From Caldilineaceae bacterium (GTDB lineage: Bacteria; Chloroflexota; Anaerolineae; Caldilineales; Caldilineaceae), in assembly GCA_019637695.1 (NCBI GenBank), contig JAHBVG010000025.1, positions 1 to 64,000 of the forward strand: a stretch of DNA of 64,000 nucleotides, in the 5' to 3' direction. The notes beneath the pieces are model-generated. The model searched no databases, was not told the origin of the DNA, and saw only the letters and a list, made by a program, of their open reading frames with translations. Shown here in pieces: positions 1 to 9,005 of the stretch. Each line of letters begins with the position of its first letter. Positions within the stretch are counted from its first letter, which is position 1. The translations under genes were made by a program, and so were the position numbers.

Positions 1-55
1 TCACCTTCATAAAATCTAAAAACTTTCTTGACTCTACTTATGACTTGCTGATATT

Positions 56-3000
56 CTAACCTGAGAAACCAGTGTTCGCAATCTTCAGTGCCTCGGCAAA
101 GGTTGCATCTAATTCTAATTTTTCTCCCCGTTTGTACTCAGCCGCATACTCGCTCTCACCCAACTGCGCCTGTACGAAGGCAACCAGTTCGGTTGCACCA
201 TCGGCCCACTCTGGCAGCATGGCGACGCCTTTTTCAGCCATCCAGTGATGAGCAAATCCAGCAAGACGGGCAGCGCGGCGCAGGCTATCCGCCGTTCTCT
301 CTTCCTGATAGGCTGCCACAGCCGCCAGCCCCCAGAAGTTGCTCACGTAGAGTTGATGGTCGCCGATCTCGTTGTTGATCTGCAAGCTTTCGGTGTAATA
401 ATGGGCGGCTTCTGCATGTCGCTTCTGAAACCTGGAGACATCGCCCAGGCTGTGGAGGACGCTGGCGATCCCCCATTTTTCGCCCACTTCCCGACGCAGC
501 GCCAGCGCTTCTTCGTAATACCCTTGCGCCTTTGCGTACCGTCCCAGATCGACCATCACCACCCCCATGTTTTTGAGCGGATAGGCCATAGCCCGTTTGT
601 CGCCCAGTTCACGAGCGATCTGAAGCGCATGCCCATAGAGGGAAAGCGCGCGCTCGTAATCGCCAGCGTCGCGGGCAAGGATGCCCAAATTGTTGAGCGA
701 TGCCCCTGTGCCGGCGCGGTCGCCGATCTGCTGGCGAATGGTCATGGCCGCCTCATAATAATGGCGGGTGGCGGCGGCGTCGCCTCGATAGCTGGCGAGG
801 ATGCCCAGATTGCTCAGAGCCGAAGCCTCTTTGGCGCGGTCGCCGATCTCGCGGCTGAGGTCCAGACACTCCTGATAGCGCTGGCGGGCCAGTTCATAGT
901 TGCCCTGATCAAAGGAGAGGTTCCCCAGATTATTGAGGGCGGAGGCAACTCTCCGGGGATCTTCCTGCTGCCAGGCCAGGTGCAGACTGCCGGTGAGGGC
1001 GCTCTCGGCGGCGATGTACTCGCCCTGGTGATAGTAACAGATACCAATTTCGGCCAGCGTATCACATAGACCCATAGGGTCTTCGGCGGCTGCGTAGCTA
1101 TCTTCGGCCTGGCGCAACCAACGGATAGCCTCCAGCCAGCGGCTATGACTGCGATAGATCCGCCCCATGAGAAAGTGGGCGCGGGCGATTTGCGCCCTGT
1201 GGCTATCCGGGTCGAGGATTTGAAGCGTCGCTTCGATTGCAACTTCGGCCTCGTCAAGTTGGCCCAGGAATTGGCGCACGTTGGCGGCGTGAAGAAGGGC
1301 ATCGGCCTTCTCCTCCGGTTCATCGCTGAGTGTGGCCCATCCGTTGTAATGGACAATAGCCATCTCGCCGGCGTAGGTCTGTTCGGCATATTGGCCGGCC
1401 TCTCGCAGATAGCGGCGCTGCTGGGGAAGATCGCCGGCCTGCCCGAAGTGATAGGCCAGTTCGCCCAAATAAGGAGAGAGATTGGCGGCGTAGAGGGCTT
1501 CAATCCCCTGGGCAATCTGCCGGTGAAGCGGCAGTCGCGCCGCCAGGTCGAGCTGAACCAGCAGCCCTTCACGCAATTTGTCGTGGCTGAACTGCCATTG
1601 CCAACCGCCGTCGGGGCGCTCCATTACCGAAGCGTTTACACACAGGGTCAACCACTCGTCCAGGTCAATCTGCGGGAAGAGATGGGCCAAGAGCGACAGA
1701 TCGAGTTGACGACCGGCCACGGCGGCCATCTGCAACAGGGGCTGATAGATGGCCGGCAGGCGCTGTAACCGCCGCTGTACAATACGCTGCATCCCACCGG
1801 CGAAGACCGAATGGGGTAGTGTCATTGTCCCAATCGCGTCCAATCGTCCGCTCTCTTCGGCCAGGGTGCGCATGGTCTCGACGATGAAAAAGGTATTGCC
1901 TTCGCTCTGTTGGCGCACGAAATCGAGCAGATGGGGTTGGCGACCAGCTTCCCCCAACACCGCGGCGCATAGATCGGCCACTTGCGGCGCGGCCAGCCGC
2001 GCCAGCCGAAGCACGCTGAACTCAGGCAACTGTTGGGGAAGATCGGGCCGTTCCCCGGCGCGATAGCTGCCCACCATCAACACCCGCGCCGTCCCCATCA
2101 GAGATTGGACCAGATCAAGGCTGGCAGCGTCGGCCCAATGCAGATCCTCCAACAGCAGCAAGATCGGCTGATTTTGGGCGGAGCGGCGCAGCAGATCGAT
2201 CATGGTCAGGCGCAGGCGAGTACGCGCAGCTTCGGCATGCAACGGCGGCGCGTCAGGGATGGAGCGTTCGAGTAGCGTCTCGATGTCAGGCAGGATCAGA
2301 CGCAAGACCGCGGCTTCCAAATCATTGGGGGGCGTGTGCAGGAGCAGCGGACGCAACAGATCCGGCCACAGGTGGTAGGCGCCGCCGTCGGCGCGGCCCA
2401 GGCTGCGCGCAACGAAGACTCCCTGAACCAGGGCCAGGGTGCGCACTTCTTGCAGCAGCCGGCTCTTGCCGATGCCGCTCTCGCCGCGCACCAGCCATCC
2501 GCTGCCGTTTCCCTCCATGGCGGACTGCATGGCCTCCAGCAGCCGCCCAAGCTCCTGTTCGCGACCGATAAACGGGGCAGCCTGCAAGAAGCTTTCACGC
2601 GTGGCTTCCGTCTCGACGGGGAGGGGACGGTCGCAGGCGCGGCAAAGGGCTGCCAGCGTGGTTGCAGCGTCGGCAAAGCGGCTCGCTGGCTCCTTTGCCA
2701 ACAGGGTTTCCAGCACAGAGATGAGCGCCGGCTCTGCATCCACATAGGTGAAATCCGGCGATTCGTGCAGCACAGCGTCGAGGATGGGATCGGCATAGGC
2801 AAAAGGATGCCAGCCGGCCAGCAATTCATAGGCTATCACCCCCAGGCTGTAGAGATCTGAAGCGATGATAGCCGGCTCCCCTCGGATCACCTCCGGGGCC
2901 ATGTAGGGGAGCGTTCCCGAAGGCGTGGCAGGTTGCCCTGCTATAGCGGCCAATCCAAAATCTACCAGCTTGATCTGCCCATTGTGGATCAGCACATTGC

Positions 3001-3427
3001 CCGGTTTGAGATCGCGGTGAACGATGCCGCGGCGGTGGATGTAGACCAGGGCTTGCAGCAGTTGTAACAACAGATCGATTTTGGCAGGCAGTGTCATTGA
3101 TGCAGCGGTAGTGATGGGGCGAGCCGACGCCAGCAACTCCATTGTAAAGTAGGGCTGGCGGGCGCGGTCAAAGCCGTAATCCTCCACGGCGACGATATAG
3201 GGATGGCGGAGGGAGGCCAGGGATTGAAACTCATGGGTCAAGGCCAGTCGCCACTCTGGCGAAGGGGGGTGGATGGGCGAGGTGTGGACCCGTTTTAAGG
3301 CGACACGCTGGCCGGTCAACCGGTCATGGGCAACGTAGACCGTGCCCATGCCGCCAGCGCCCAACGGCTCTAGCAGTTGGTAACGTTCTCCGCTCCCTTG
3401 TGGAACAGGTCGACCTGTGGTTGTCAA
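56..3427 (-). CDS. Ser/Thr protein kinase fused to AAA ATPase and TPR repeats
   Basis: A 1123-aa cytoplasmic signalling protein. Residues 16-265 form a Hanks-type kinase: glycine loop GAGGMG (23-28), Lys45, catalytic HRDLKPGN from His137, and DFG with Asp156. From about 287 an AAA/AAA16-type ATPase follows, with Walker A GESGIGKS (315-322) and an acidic Walker B followed by DLHWAD. The C-terminal 450 residues are TPR repeats with the ALNNLGNL/YEEAL pattern. This matches the multi-domain kinases in which the ATPase and TPR parts are thought to act as sensor or scaffold; the ligand is unknown. The frame opens with TTG at 3427 because the only nearby ATG is out of frame and later Met codons would remove the glycine loop. 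A -10-like TATAAT lies upstream. It is divergent from the SnoaL array. Confidence 0.93.
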   Translation of the reverse strand: MTTTGRPVPQGSGERYQLLEPLGAGGMGTVYVAHDRLTGQRVALKRVHTSPIHPPSPEWRLALTHEFQSLASLRHPYIVAVEDYGFDRARQPYFTMELLASARPITTAASMTLPAKIDLLLQLLQALVYIHRRGIVHRDLKPGNVLIHNGQIKLVDFGLAAIAGQPATPSGTLPYMAPEVIRGEPAIIASDLYSLGVIAYELLAGWHPFAYADPILDAVLHESPDFTYVDAEPALISVLETLLAKEPASRFADAATTLAALCRACDRPLPVETEATRESFLQAAPFIGREQELGRLLEAMQSAMEGNGSGWLVRGESGIGKSRLLQEVRTLALVQGVFVARSLGRADGGAYHLWPDLLRPLLLHTPPNDLEAAVLRLILPDIETLLERSIPDAPPLHAEAARTRLRLTMIDLLRRSAQNQPILLLLEDLHWADAASLDLVQSLMGTARVLMVGSYRAGERPDLPQQLPEFSVLRLARLAAPQVADLCAAVLGEAGRQPHLLDFVRQQSEGNTFFIVETMRTLAEESGRLDAIGTMTLPHSVFAGGMQRIVQRRLQRLPAIYQPLLQMAAVAGRQLDLSLLAHLFPQIDLDEWLTLCVNASVMERPDGGWQWQFSHDKLREGLLVQLDLAARLPLHRQIAQGIEALYAANLSPYLGELAYHFGQAGDLPQQRRYLREAGQYAEQTYAGEMAIVHYNGWATLSDEPEEKADALLHAANVRQFLGQLDEAEVAIEATLQILDPDSHRAQIARAHFLMGRIYRSHSRWLEAIRWLRQAEDSYAAAEDPMGLCDTLAEIGICYYHQGEYIAAESALTGSLHLAWQQEDPRRVASALNNLGNLSFDQGNYELARQRYQECLDLSREIGDRAKEASALSNLGILASYRGDAAATRHYYEAAMTIRQQIGDRAGTGASLNNLGILARDAGDYERALSLYGHALQIARELGDKRAMAYPLKNMGVVMVDLGRYAKAQGYYEEALALRREVGEKWGIASVLHSLGDVSRFQKRHAEAAHYYTESLQINNEIGDHQLYVSNFWGLAAVAAYQEERTADSLRRAARLAGFAHHWMAEKGVAMLPEWADGATELVAFVQAQLGESEYAAEYKRGEKLELDATFAEALKIANTGFSG

Positions 3428-3468
3428 TGGTGGATGGGATCCTCATCTCGTGCCCGAAGCGCGCTTCT

Positions 3469-3474
3469 ATTATA
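3469..3474 (-). promoter_or_regulatory. -10-like TATAAT for the kinase gene
   Basis: A perfect TATAAT on the minus strand about 40 nt upstream of the TTG start of the kinase gene. No good -35 hexamer sits at 16-18 bp. The expected -35 position falls inside the palindrome at 3489-3508, so transcription may depend on a regulator bound there. Confidence 0.4.
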
Positions 3475-3488
3475 CATCCAATTTTGAG

Positions 3489-3508
3489 CAAAAAGTGAAC
3501 ACTTTTTG
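3489..3508. promoter_or_regulatory. 20-bp perfect palindrome, candidate operator
   Basis: CAAAAAGTG-AA-CACTTTTTG is a perfect 9-2-9 inverted repeat in the divergent intergenic region between the kinase gene and the SnoaL-array operon. It overlaps the presumed -35 region of the kinase promoter and lies about 30 bp upstream of a -10-like TATACT (3536-3541) for the array. This geometry suits a dimeric repressor controlling both directions. No regulator gene is adjacent. Confidence 0.5.
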
Positions 3509-3577
3509 GCCTGGAATATCACTCTACCCTATCAATATACTGGGGCAGGCAACCGCAACCAGGTAGAGGAGAGCAAT

Positions 3578-3988
3578 ATGACCCACGAAAACGGAAATCA
3601 AGTTCAAGTGGTGCAGGAATTATATGCAGCCTTTGGACGAGCCGACATGCCCACCATTCTAAACCTGTTGGATGAAGAGGTAGATTGGCACTTTGTAGGG
3701 AAGCCCCAAGATGTGCCGTTCGCCGGTCCACGCCACGGACACGCGCAGATGATCGACTTTTTCGTCACCGTTGACGAGACCTGCGACGTGCTGGAGTTTG
3801 GCCCTCACGAGGTCATCCCACTAGGCGAACATGTGCTGGCGTTGGGGCGCGAACAGGCGCGGGTCAAGGCCACCGGGCGCATCTTCGAGACCGATTGGGC
3901 GCATCTGTTTACTGTGCGCAGGGGCAAGATTGTCCGTCTGCGCGAGTTTTATGATACCGCAACCATGTCTAGAGCGTTTCAACTGTAA
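3578..3988 (+). CDS. SnoaL/NTF2-fold protein 1
   Basis: 136 aa. The start is the ATG preceded by AGAGGAGAG; the frame extends further 5' but without a ribosome site. The sequence opens with the helix typical of the SnoaL-like family (VVQELYAAFGRADMPTILNL), then DEEVDWHF, and a strand-rich C-terminal half ending in GKIVRLREFYDT. The fold is a cone-shaped alpha+beta barrel used by ketosteroid isomerases, polyketide cyclases and many uncharacterised enzymes, so the substrate cannot be predicted. It is the first gene of a one-directional array of similar small proteins. Confidence 0.85.
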   Translation: MTHENGNQVQVVQELYAAFGRADMPTILNLLDEEVDWHFVGKPQDVPFAGPRHGHAQMIDFFVTVDETCDVLEFGPHEVIPLGEHVLALGREQARVKATGRIFETDWAHLFTVRRGKIVRLREFYDTATMSRAFQL

Positions 3989-4025
3989 CCAAGTTATTTA
4001 CATTTTTCATCAAAGGAAGCTGATT

Positions 4026-4457
4026 ATGGAAAGCAAAAATGTTGCTACACTGCGCGCCGCCCACGATGCCTTCAGTGCCCATGATTGTGCGCGATCCGTC
4101 GCTACCCTGGCAGGGCCGACGATCAAGCTGGTGGATCACGGACGTGGTATGGCGCTCTCATCGCAGCAGGCGATGCAAGCCTGGTTGGAGGGCTTCGTCG
4201 CCATGTCGTCCAATATCAAGATCGTCGATGCCCAATATATCGACGCCGGTGATTGGGTGACAGCGCGCTTCCGTGCCGTGGGCATCCAAGATGGCCCCAT
4301 GCCGTCCGAGTTTCCCGCCAGCCACAGGCCTTATTCGCTGGATGTGTGCGAAGTCTGGCACTTTGGCCCCGATGGCCGCGCAGACGAAGGACATAATTAT
4401 TCGGATGGGTTGGGGCTGATGATGCAGTTGGGCCACATCCCCGCTCCTCAGGCGTAG
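4026..4457 (+). CDS. SnoaL/NTF2-fold protein 2 (ester-cyclase-like)
   Basis: 143 aa. The ATG at 4026 has AAAGGAAG upstream. The N-terminal helix ([12 protein letters not shown]) and the end [14 protein letters not shown] resemble the two ester-cyclase-like paralogues further along the array, which end in MMQQLGVIP. The tail contains [20 protein letters not shown], giving the acidic and His residues that usually line the SnoaL pocket. It is 37 bp after protein 1 and 23 bp before the hydrolase gene, consistent with one transcript. Substrate unknown. Confidence 0.85.
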   Translation: MESKNVATLRAAHDAFSAHDCARSVATLAGPTIKLVDHGRGMALSSQQAMQAWLEGFVAMSSNIKIVDAQYIDAGDWVTARFRAVGIQDGPMPSEFPASHRPYSLDVCEVWHFGPDGRADEGHNYSDGLGLMMQLGHIPAPQA

Positions 4458-4480
4458 AGGCTGTGCAAAGGGAGTCCACC

Positions 4481-5278
4481 ATGATCACAGAGATGAAGAT
4501 CGCAGTAAACGGGACCCGTCTCTATTGCCAGGAGGCAGGCTTCGGCCCGGCGGTGGTTTTGATCCACGGCTTCACGCTGGATACGCGCATGTGGGACGAA
4601 CAGTTCCTGCCCCTGGCGCAGCACTTTCGGGTCATCCGCTATGATCTGCGCGGCTTTGGGCGGTCGGATCTGCCCACAGAGGACCCGTATTTCCATGCGG
4701 AAGATCTGCGCGGCCTGCTCGACGCTTTGCAGATTGAGCAAGCCGCGCTGGTGGGCCTATCCAAAGGCGGGGCCGTCGCCATCGATTTTGCGCTGACCTA
4801 TCCAGAGCGGACGCTGGCGCTGGCGCTGATCGACACGGTATTGGGTGGATTCCCCTGGTCATCCGAAGGATCGGCGCGCAACCGTCTGGTCTGGCAGCGG
4901 GCAAGCGAGGGCGGCATCTCGGCGGCGAAAGAATCGTGGTTGGCGCATCCATTGTTTGCCCCGGCCCTGCGTCAGCCTGCGGTGGCAGATCAGTTGCGGC
5001 AGATCATCGACGATTACTCTGGCTGGCACTTCGTCAATCCCAACCTGGAAGCGGGGATCGAGCCACCCGCCGCTGGACGGCTTTCCGAGCTGACTATGCC
5101 CGTGCTGGCGCTGGTGGGGGAACTCGATCTGCCTGACTTCTTGCAGATCGCCGAGAGGATGGGCCAGCAGATCCCCCACGCCCACACCCGCACGCTGGCT
5201 GGGGTCGGGCACATGGCGAATATGGAAGCGCCAGCAGTGGTGACACAGGCGCTGCTCGAATTCTTGGAACACAGATAG
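4481..5278 (+). CDS. Alpha/beta-fold hydrolase
   Basis: 265 aa. Start ATG at 4481 follows AAAGGGAG. The frame shows the alpha/beta hydrolase signatures: oxyanion [10 protein letters not shown], the strand [13 protein letters not shown], nucleophile elbow GLSKGGAVA (catalytic Ser), a late acid in [11 protein letters not shown], and the terminal His in GVGHMANME. It is closest in style to 3-oxoadipate enol-lactonase or BioH-like esterases, but the substrate is not determined. It sits inside the SnoaL/cupin array, so ester or lactone hydrolysis in the same pathway is plausible. Confidence 0.92.
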   Translation: MITEMKIAVNGTRLYCQEAGFGPAVVLIHGFTLDTRMWDEQFLPLAQHFRVIRYDLRGFGRSDLPTEDPYFHAEDLRGLLDALQIEQAALVGLSKGGAVAIDFALTYPERTLALALIDTVLGGFPWSSEGSARNRLVWQRASEGGISAAKESWLAHPLFAPALRQPAVADQLRQIIDDYSGWHFVNPNLEAGIEPPAAGRLSELTMPVLALVGELDLPDFLQIAERMGQQIPHAHTRTLAGVGHMANMEAPAVVTQALLEFLEHR

Positions 5279-5350
5279 GGAGTGTCCACATCTAGTTTTA
5301 GAGAGTGAAGATCCAGATACTTAAGCACACTTTTTGAAAGGAGACATGCC

Positions 5351-5782
5351 ATGCAAGCAGATACCAAAACGACAGACGTTGTGAAGTCCACGCTGAACAA
5401 AGTCTCTGAGGGCTACGCCAGCCGGGATCTCGGTCTGTTGCGCAGCGCCTTTGCGCCTGATCCAGATGTGATCATGTACGGCACAGGCGCCGACGAGAAG
5501 CGTGTGGGGGTGGACGAGATCGCGTTGCAGGCGCAACGCGATTGGTCGCAGACTGATTCCGCCATTGTCAATTACGGCTGGACGTCGATATCGGCGGCGG
5601 GCAACGTAGCGTGGGCTGCTACCGATGCCACCTTTGAGTTGGGCGTTGGCGGTGAAGAGATGCGCATTCCAGCGCGCATCACCTTTGTATTGGAGCAACG
5701 CGACGAGCAATGGCTGATTGTGCATGCGCACTTCTCTCTGCCAGCCGCCGGCCAGGAGGAAGGTGAAGCCTTTCCGAGTTGA
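5351..5782 (+). CDS. SnoaL/NTF2-fold protein 3 (DUF4440-like)
   Basis: 143 aa with a strong AAAGGAGA site before the ATG. Features are the helix VKSTLNKVSEGYASRDLGLL, FAPDPDVIMYGTGADEKRVG, and terminal strands ITFVLEQRDEQWLIVHAHFS, the usual DUF4440/SnoaL_3 pattern. It is preceded by a 72-bp gap after the hydrolase. The role is unknown; the family includes small-molecule-binding proteins as well as enzymes. Confidence 0.85.
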   Translation: MQADTKTTDVVKSTLNKVSEGYASRDLGLLRSAFAPDPDVIMYGTGADEKRVGVDEIALQAQRDWSQTDSAIVNYGWTSISAAGNVAWAATDATFELGVGGEEMRIPARITFVLEQRDEQWLIVHAHFSLPAAGQEEGEAFPS

Positions 5783-5840
5783 TGTACAAGCCAAATATCT
5801 CTACTTTTAATTGACCCATTGATCCACAGGAGAATCTACT

Positions 5841-6257
5841 ATGTCAAACAAATCGATTTCCGCGCGCTTTTTCGAGACCTATGGCAAGCAGCATGACGTA
5901 GAGGGCTGCCGCCCGCTCTTCGCTGCCGACGCTGTGATCCACAGCTCCACCGCACCGGTTGATATGAATTTTGAAGGGTATGCAGGGGTAGGCCACGCCT
6001 TCCTGACCGGTTTTGCCGATCTCACTGTTGATATCCTCGATCAATTTGAAGCCGGCGATAAGGTCGTCACGCGTGTAGCCTGGAGCGGCACCCACACGGG
6101 CGATCTCAATGGCATCCCGGCTACCGGTCGTCGTTTCCGCCTGGAGGCCATTGTTATTGACCGTGTAGAGAAGGGTCAGATCCAGGAGCGTTGGGATGTA
6201 GGCAATATGTTGGACATGATGCAGCAACTGGGCGTGATTCCCGTTGCCAATGGGTAA
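5841..6257 (+). CDS. SnoaL-like ester cyclase family protein 4
   Basis: 138 aa. The ATG is preceded by AGGAGAAT. The core GTHTGDLNGIPATGRRFRLE and the C-terminal [12 protein letters not shown] match the SnoaL-like ester cyclase (COG5485-type) family. The gene at 6811 shares [12 protein letters not shown] and [10 protein letters not shown], so these two are paralogues separated by a cupin gene. Members are often linked to polyketide or xenobiotic metabolism, but many have no known reaction. Confidence 0.88.
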   Translation: MSNKSISARFFETYGKQHDVEGCRPLFAADAVIHSSTAPVDMNFEGYAGVGHAFLTGFADLTVDILDQFEAGDKVVTRVAWSGTHTGDLNGIPATGRRFRLEAIVIDRVEKGQIQERWDVGNMLDMMQQLGVIPVANG

Positions 6258-6350
6258 AGGGTAGGGGCACGGGTTGGGACGGGAAGCCTGTTGGCCCTTG
6301 ACCCGAATTCCATTCCGCTACCCAACCCGCGCCCCTCTGTTTAGCCAAAA
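6258..6350. repeat. Imperfect GC-rich palindrome (GGTAGGGGC family)
   Basis: Between two array genes, GGTAGGGGCACGGGTTGGG pairs imperfectly with CCCAACCCGCGCCCC about 60 bp later. Similar GTAGGGGC/GCCCCTAC arms occur near 22045-22105 and 47367-47456, so this is a dispersed intergenic repeat rather than a dedicated terminator. Confidence 0.5.
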
Positions 6351-6362
6351 GGAGTAGACAAG

Positions 6363-6809
6363 ATGACAACCGTTCAAATGAGTGCAGGGATCATCGACGG
6401 CGGCCACTTCGAGGCGATCCGCTACCCTGACGACGAAATTCTGCTGCGCGCCACCGACAGCGGCAACGTCCAGGTAATTGAATATCATTCCACAGACCGA
6501 GAAGGCCCACCACCACATTACCATCCCTGGCATGAGATCGAGTTTGTGATTGAGGGGGAGGTAGAATTTTACTTCGGCGGCCAGTGGATACGCAGCGGGC
6601 CTGGAACTGTGCAAATGTTGCCAGCCGGGATCGCCCATTCGGTGCGGGTTCCTGTCGGTAAAGCCAGGCTGCTCTACATCACCATTGGCGCTCCGTACGA
6701 TGGCATGGCGCGTGAGATGTCCGCCCTCTATTCCACGGGCCAGGCTGATCTATCGAGCATCGTCGCCATCGCCAACCGGCATGGTGTTTATCTAGCTGAG
6801 GAGATGTAA
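6363..6809 (+). CDS. Cupin-domain protein
   Basis: 148 aa, single cupin. Start ATG follows AAAGGAGT. Cupin motif 1 is visible as [20 protein letters not shown] (metal-ligand His and Glu spacing) and motif 2 as [11 protein letters not shown]. The family binds a metal in a beta-barrel and includes dioxygenases, isomerases and non-catalytic sensors. The stop is followed 1 bp later by the next ATG, so it is tightly coupled to the ester-cyclase paralogue. Substrate unknown. Confidence 0.9.
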   Translation: MTTVQMSAGIIDGGHFEAIRYPDDEILLRATDSGNVQVIEYHSTDREGPPPHYHPWHEIEFVIEGEVEFYFGGQWIRSGPGTVQMLPAGIAHSVRVPVGKARLLYITIGAPYDGMAREMSALYSTGQADLSSIVAIANRHGVYLAEEM

Positions 6810-6810
6810 T

Positions 6811-7224
6811 ATGTCAACCGAACAGAATAAGACCATAGCCCGTCAGTTCTTCATGGAGCAGGACAAACGCAAAGGTCCACTTAGCCCCGATATTGTCGCC
6901 GCTGGTTATGTAGCCCGGATCGGCAGCAATCCGCCAATGGACATGGCCGGCCATTCGGGTTTTGGCGCTGCCTTTTATCAAGGGTTCCCTGATCTCTATC
7001 ACACTATAGACGACGTGATCGCCGAAGGAGATAAGGTCGTGGTGCGCTTCACGGTGCGCGGCGCTCAGACTGGCGATTTCATGGGCATCCCCGCCACTGG
7101 CAGAGCGATTGAGGTTTCGGCTACTGCGATGATGACCTTTGTCGATGGCAAAGTCGCGCAACTCACCGCGCAGTTCGATCAACTGGGCATGATGCAGCAA
7201 CTGGGCGTAATCCCAGGATCGTAA
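6811..7224 (+). CDS. SnoaL-like ester cyclase family protein 5
   Basis: 137 aa. It starts directly after the cupin stop; GCTGAGGAGATGTAAT overlapping the cupin end supplies the ribosome site. It carries [32 protein letters not shown] and [10 protein letters not shown], the same family signature as protein 4, and is likely its paralogue after duplication and divergence. Confidence 0.88.
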   Translation: MSTEQNKTIARQFFMEQDKRKGPLSPDIVAAGYVARIGSNPPMDMAGHSGFGAAFYQGFPDLYHTIDDVIAEGDKVVVRFTVRGAQTGDFMGIPATGRAIEVSATAMMTFVDGKVAQLTAQFDQLGMMQQLGVIPGS

Positions 7225-7299
7225 GCTGCGCCAGTAGCATCCTTCTACAAGAGTCTGGAAATTGACGGCAACGTTGCCAGGGATGAGTAAGGAGGAACA

Positions 7300-7686
7300 A
7301 TGACCGAGCAAGATCGACGCAACCTGGCTGTGGCGCGGGCCATGTATGCAGGCGACGAGACCGAACGCGCCAGCATCGCCCGTGACATCATCTGGCATGT
7401 CCCCGGCCACAATCCGGTCTCCGGCGACTATCACGGCTATGCGGAGTATACGCAGTTAATGGTGGCGCGCATGATGCCGCTAGATCGCTGGGATTTCAGC
7501 CTGGAAAAGGTGATGGTCAACGGCGAGATGGTGATGACCACCTTCCGTCTGCAAGGCGAGCGGCGAGGCAAAATTGTTGATCTGCGCGGCGGCCACCTGA
7601 TGCGCATTACCACCGATGGTCGTGCAGCCGAGGGATGGGGATTTACAGACGATCAGGATGCGCTGGATAATTTCTTCACCGATTGA
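7300..7686 (+). CDS. SnoaL/NTF2-fold protein 6
   Basis: 128 aa. Strong AAGGAGGAAC site before the ATG. It begins RRNLAVARAMYAGDETERAS and has DIIWHVPGHNPVSGDYHGY, typical of SnoaL-like proteins with an HxPGxNPxxGxYxG pocket motif. It ends AEGWGFTDDQDALDNFF. It is the sixth NTF2-fold protein in 4 kb and lies 14 bp before the membrane-protein gene. Confidence 0.85.
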   Translation: MTEQDRRNLAVARAMYAGDETERASIARDIIWHVPGHNPVSGDYHGYAEYTQLMVARMMPLDRWDFSLEKVMVNGEMVMTTFRLQGERRGKIVDLRGGHLMRITTDGRAAEGWGFTDDQDALDNFFTD

Positions 7687-7700
7687 CAGGAGCCTGGTAG

Positions 7701-8450
7701 ATGGCTGCAACAGTGCTGAAAAACCTGCACGATACTGATCGTGCAACTTCTCTGGTCCGTATTCATTGGTGGCTGAGTGTGCAGACCCTGGTCATCCTGT
7801 TGGGATCGCTCAACCGGCTCGGCCCGTGGGCGCTGGGCTACGTGGCGGCCAATCAGTTCCTGCGCTGGGTCGATTTCCACAACATGCTCACCTTGCCTTT
7901 GATCGGTGTGACGGCCCTCTACCTGTTGAAGAAAGAGTTGGAGAAAGGGGAGATGCAGGGGCGCAGGTCGCTTCATCTCCCCCTGAATCTGATTTTCATC
8001 TGCGGTCTCTATCTCTTTGCCGTCAGCTATGGCAGCCACGAGACAACCAATTATCTTCACATTCGCTTCTGTAGCGATGGCGCGGTCAATGATCTCTGTC
8101 GTATTATTATCTTCAACGACGATGAATTTTCCCACTGGCTCTTCTTTGCCGGGTTTGCGCTGCTCAATGGGGCGCTGATGCTGCTCCAGGCGCTCTTTCC
8201 CTGGCCGCGACGATTGAGCCGCAGCGATATCGCGTTGCTCACCGGCAATGCTCTCTTTGTGGCGCTGGGGATCTTCGCTAACCTGGGCTTCGAGGAGATC
8301 GGACTGGATCTCTTCGTGGTATTGGGGCTGGCGCTGCTGGCGGGTGGGCTGCTGTGGCGGCGCAGCAATCAGCCCTTGTTGATCTATTACACCATCGCCT
8401 ATGGGGCGGGGTTGATGGCAACGGTTGTGTATCGGTCACTGAGCTATTGA
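7701..8450 (+). CDS. Polytopic membrane protein, family not recognised
   Basis: 249 aa with a ribosome site CAGGAG. Hydrophobic segments are visible near residues 20-40, 58-78, 93-115, 145-170, 177-200, 203-222 and 226-245, so about six or seven membrane passes. No catalytic motif was recognised. A soluble stretch around 112-140 has several Cys, Asp and His residues. It is embedded between a SnoaL gene and an SRPBCC gene on the same strand, so it probably belongs to the same pathway, perhaps transport or a membrane step; that is inference from position. Confidence 0.75.
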   Translation: MAATVLKNLHDTDRATSLVRIHWWLSVQTLVILLGSLNRLGPWALGYVAANQFLRWVDFHNMLTLPLIGVTALYLLKKELEKGEMQGRRSLHLPLNLIFICGLYLFAVSYGSHETTNYLHIRFCSDGAVNDLCRIIIFNDDEFSHWLFFAGFALLNGALMLLQALFPWPRRLSRSDIALLTGNALFVALGIFANLGFEEIGLDLFVVLGLALLAGGLLWRRSNQPLLIYYTIAYGAGLMATVVYRSLSY

Positions 8451-8465
8451 ACCAGAAGGTCTGCC

Positions 8466-9005
8466 ATGAACAGCAACGATTATGCCTTCATCACCCACTG
8501 GCGCGTGCGCAGCACCTGCCACGAGATCAGCCAGATCCTGGGCAACGCGCAGGATCTGACACGTTGGTGGCCTTCGGTCTACCTGGCGGTAGAGGAATTG
8601 GAACCAGGCGATCCAGAGACCGGCGTGGGCAAAGTGATCCGTCTCTTCACCAAAGGCTGGCTGCCCTACACCCTGCGCTGGCAATTCCGCGTCACCGAGA
8701 ATCGCTCTCCCCACGGCTTTTCGTTGGAGGCATGGGGCGATTTCGTGGGTACAGGCGTGTGGACCTTCGCTCAGGACGGCGATTGGGTAAACATCACCTA
8801 CGATTGGCGTATCCGCGCCGACAAGCCGCTGTTGCGCTGGCTCTCCTTTGCCATGAAGCCGATCTTTTCCGCCAACCATCATTGGGCCATGCGCAAAGGC
8901 GAAGAGAGTCTCCATCTGGAGTTGCTGCGCCAACGCGCCGCCACGCCAGCGGAACGGGACAAGGTTCCGCCGCCGCCGCCCCCGGTTTTATACTTGCGGA
9001 GGTGA
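8466..9005 (+). CDS. SRPBCC-family (polyketide cyclase/START-like) protein
   Basis: 179 aa. It begins NSNDYAFITHWRVRSTCHEI and has the SRPBCC helix-grip pattern: an N-terminal strand, ILGNAQDLTRWWPSVYLAVE, KVIRLFTKGWLPYTLRWQF and a long C-terminal helix near LLRWLSFAMKPIFSANHHWAM. The family binds hydrophobic ligands in a deep cavity. It is the last gene of the array and is followed by two back-to-back hairpins that may end the transcript. Confidence 0.85.
   Translation: MNSNDYAFITHWRVRSTCHEISQILGNAQDLTRWWPSVYLAVEELEPGDPETGVGKVIRLFTKGWLPYTLRWQFRVTENRSPHGFSLEAWGDFVGTGVWTFAQDGDWVNITYDWRIRADKPLLRWLSFAMKPIFSANHHWAMRKGEESLHLELLRQRAATPAERDKVPPPPPPVLYLRR

Noticed and set aside
245..1069. Plus-strand frame opposite the kinase TPR region
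   Set aside because: It mirrors the TPR repeats on the other strand, with periodic low-information sequence and no independent support.
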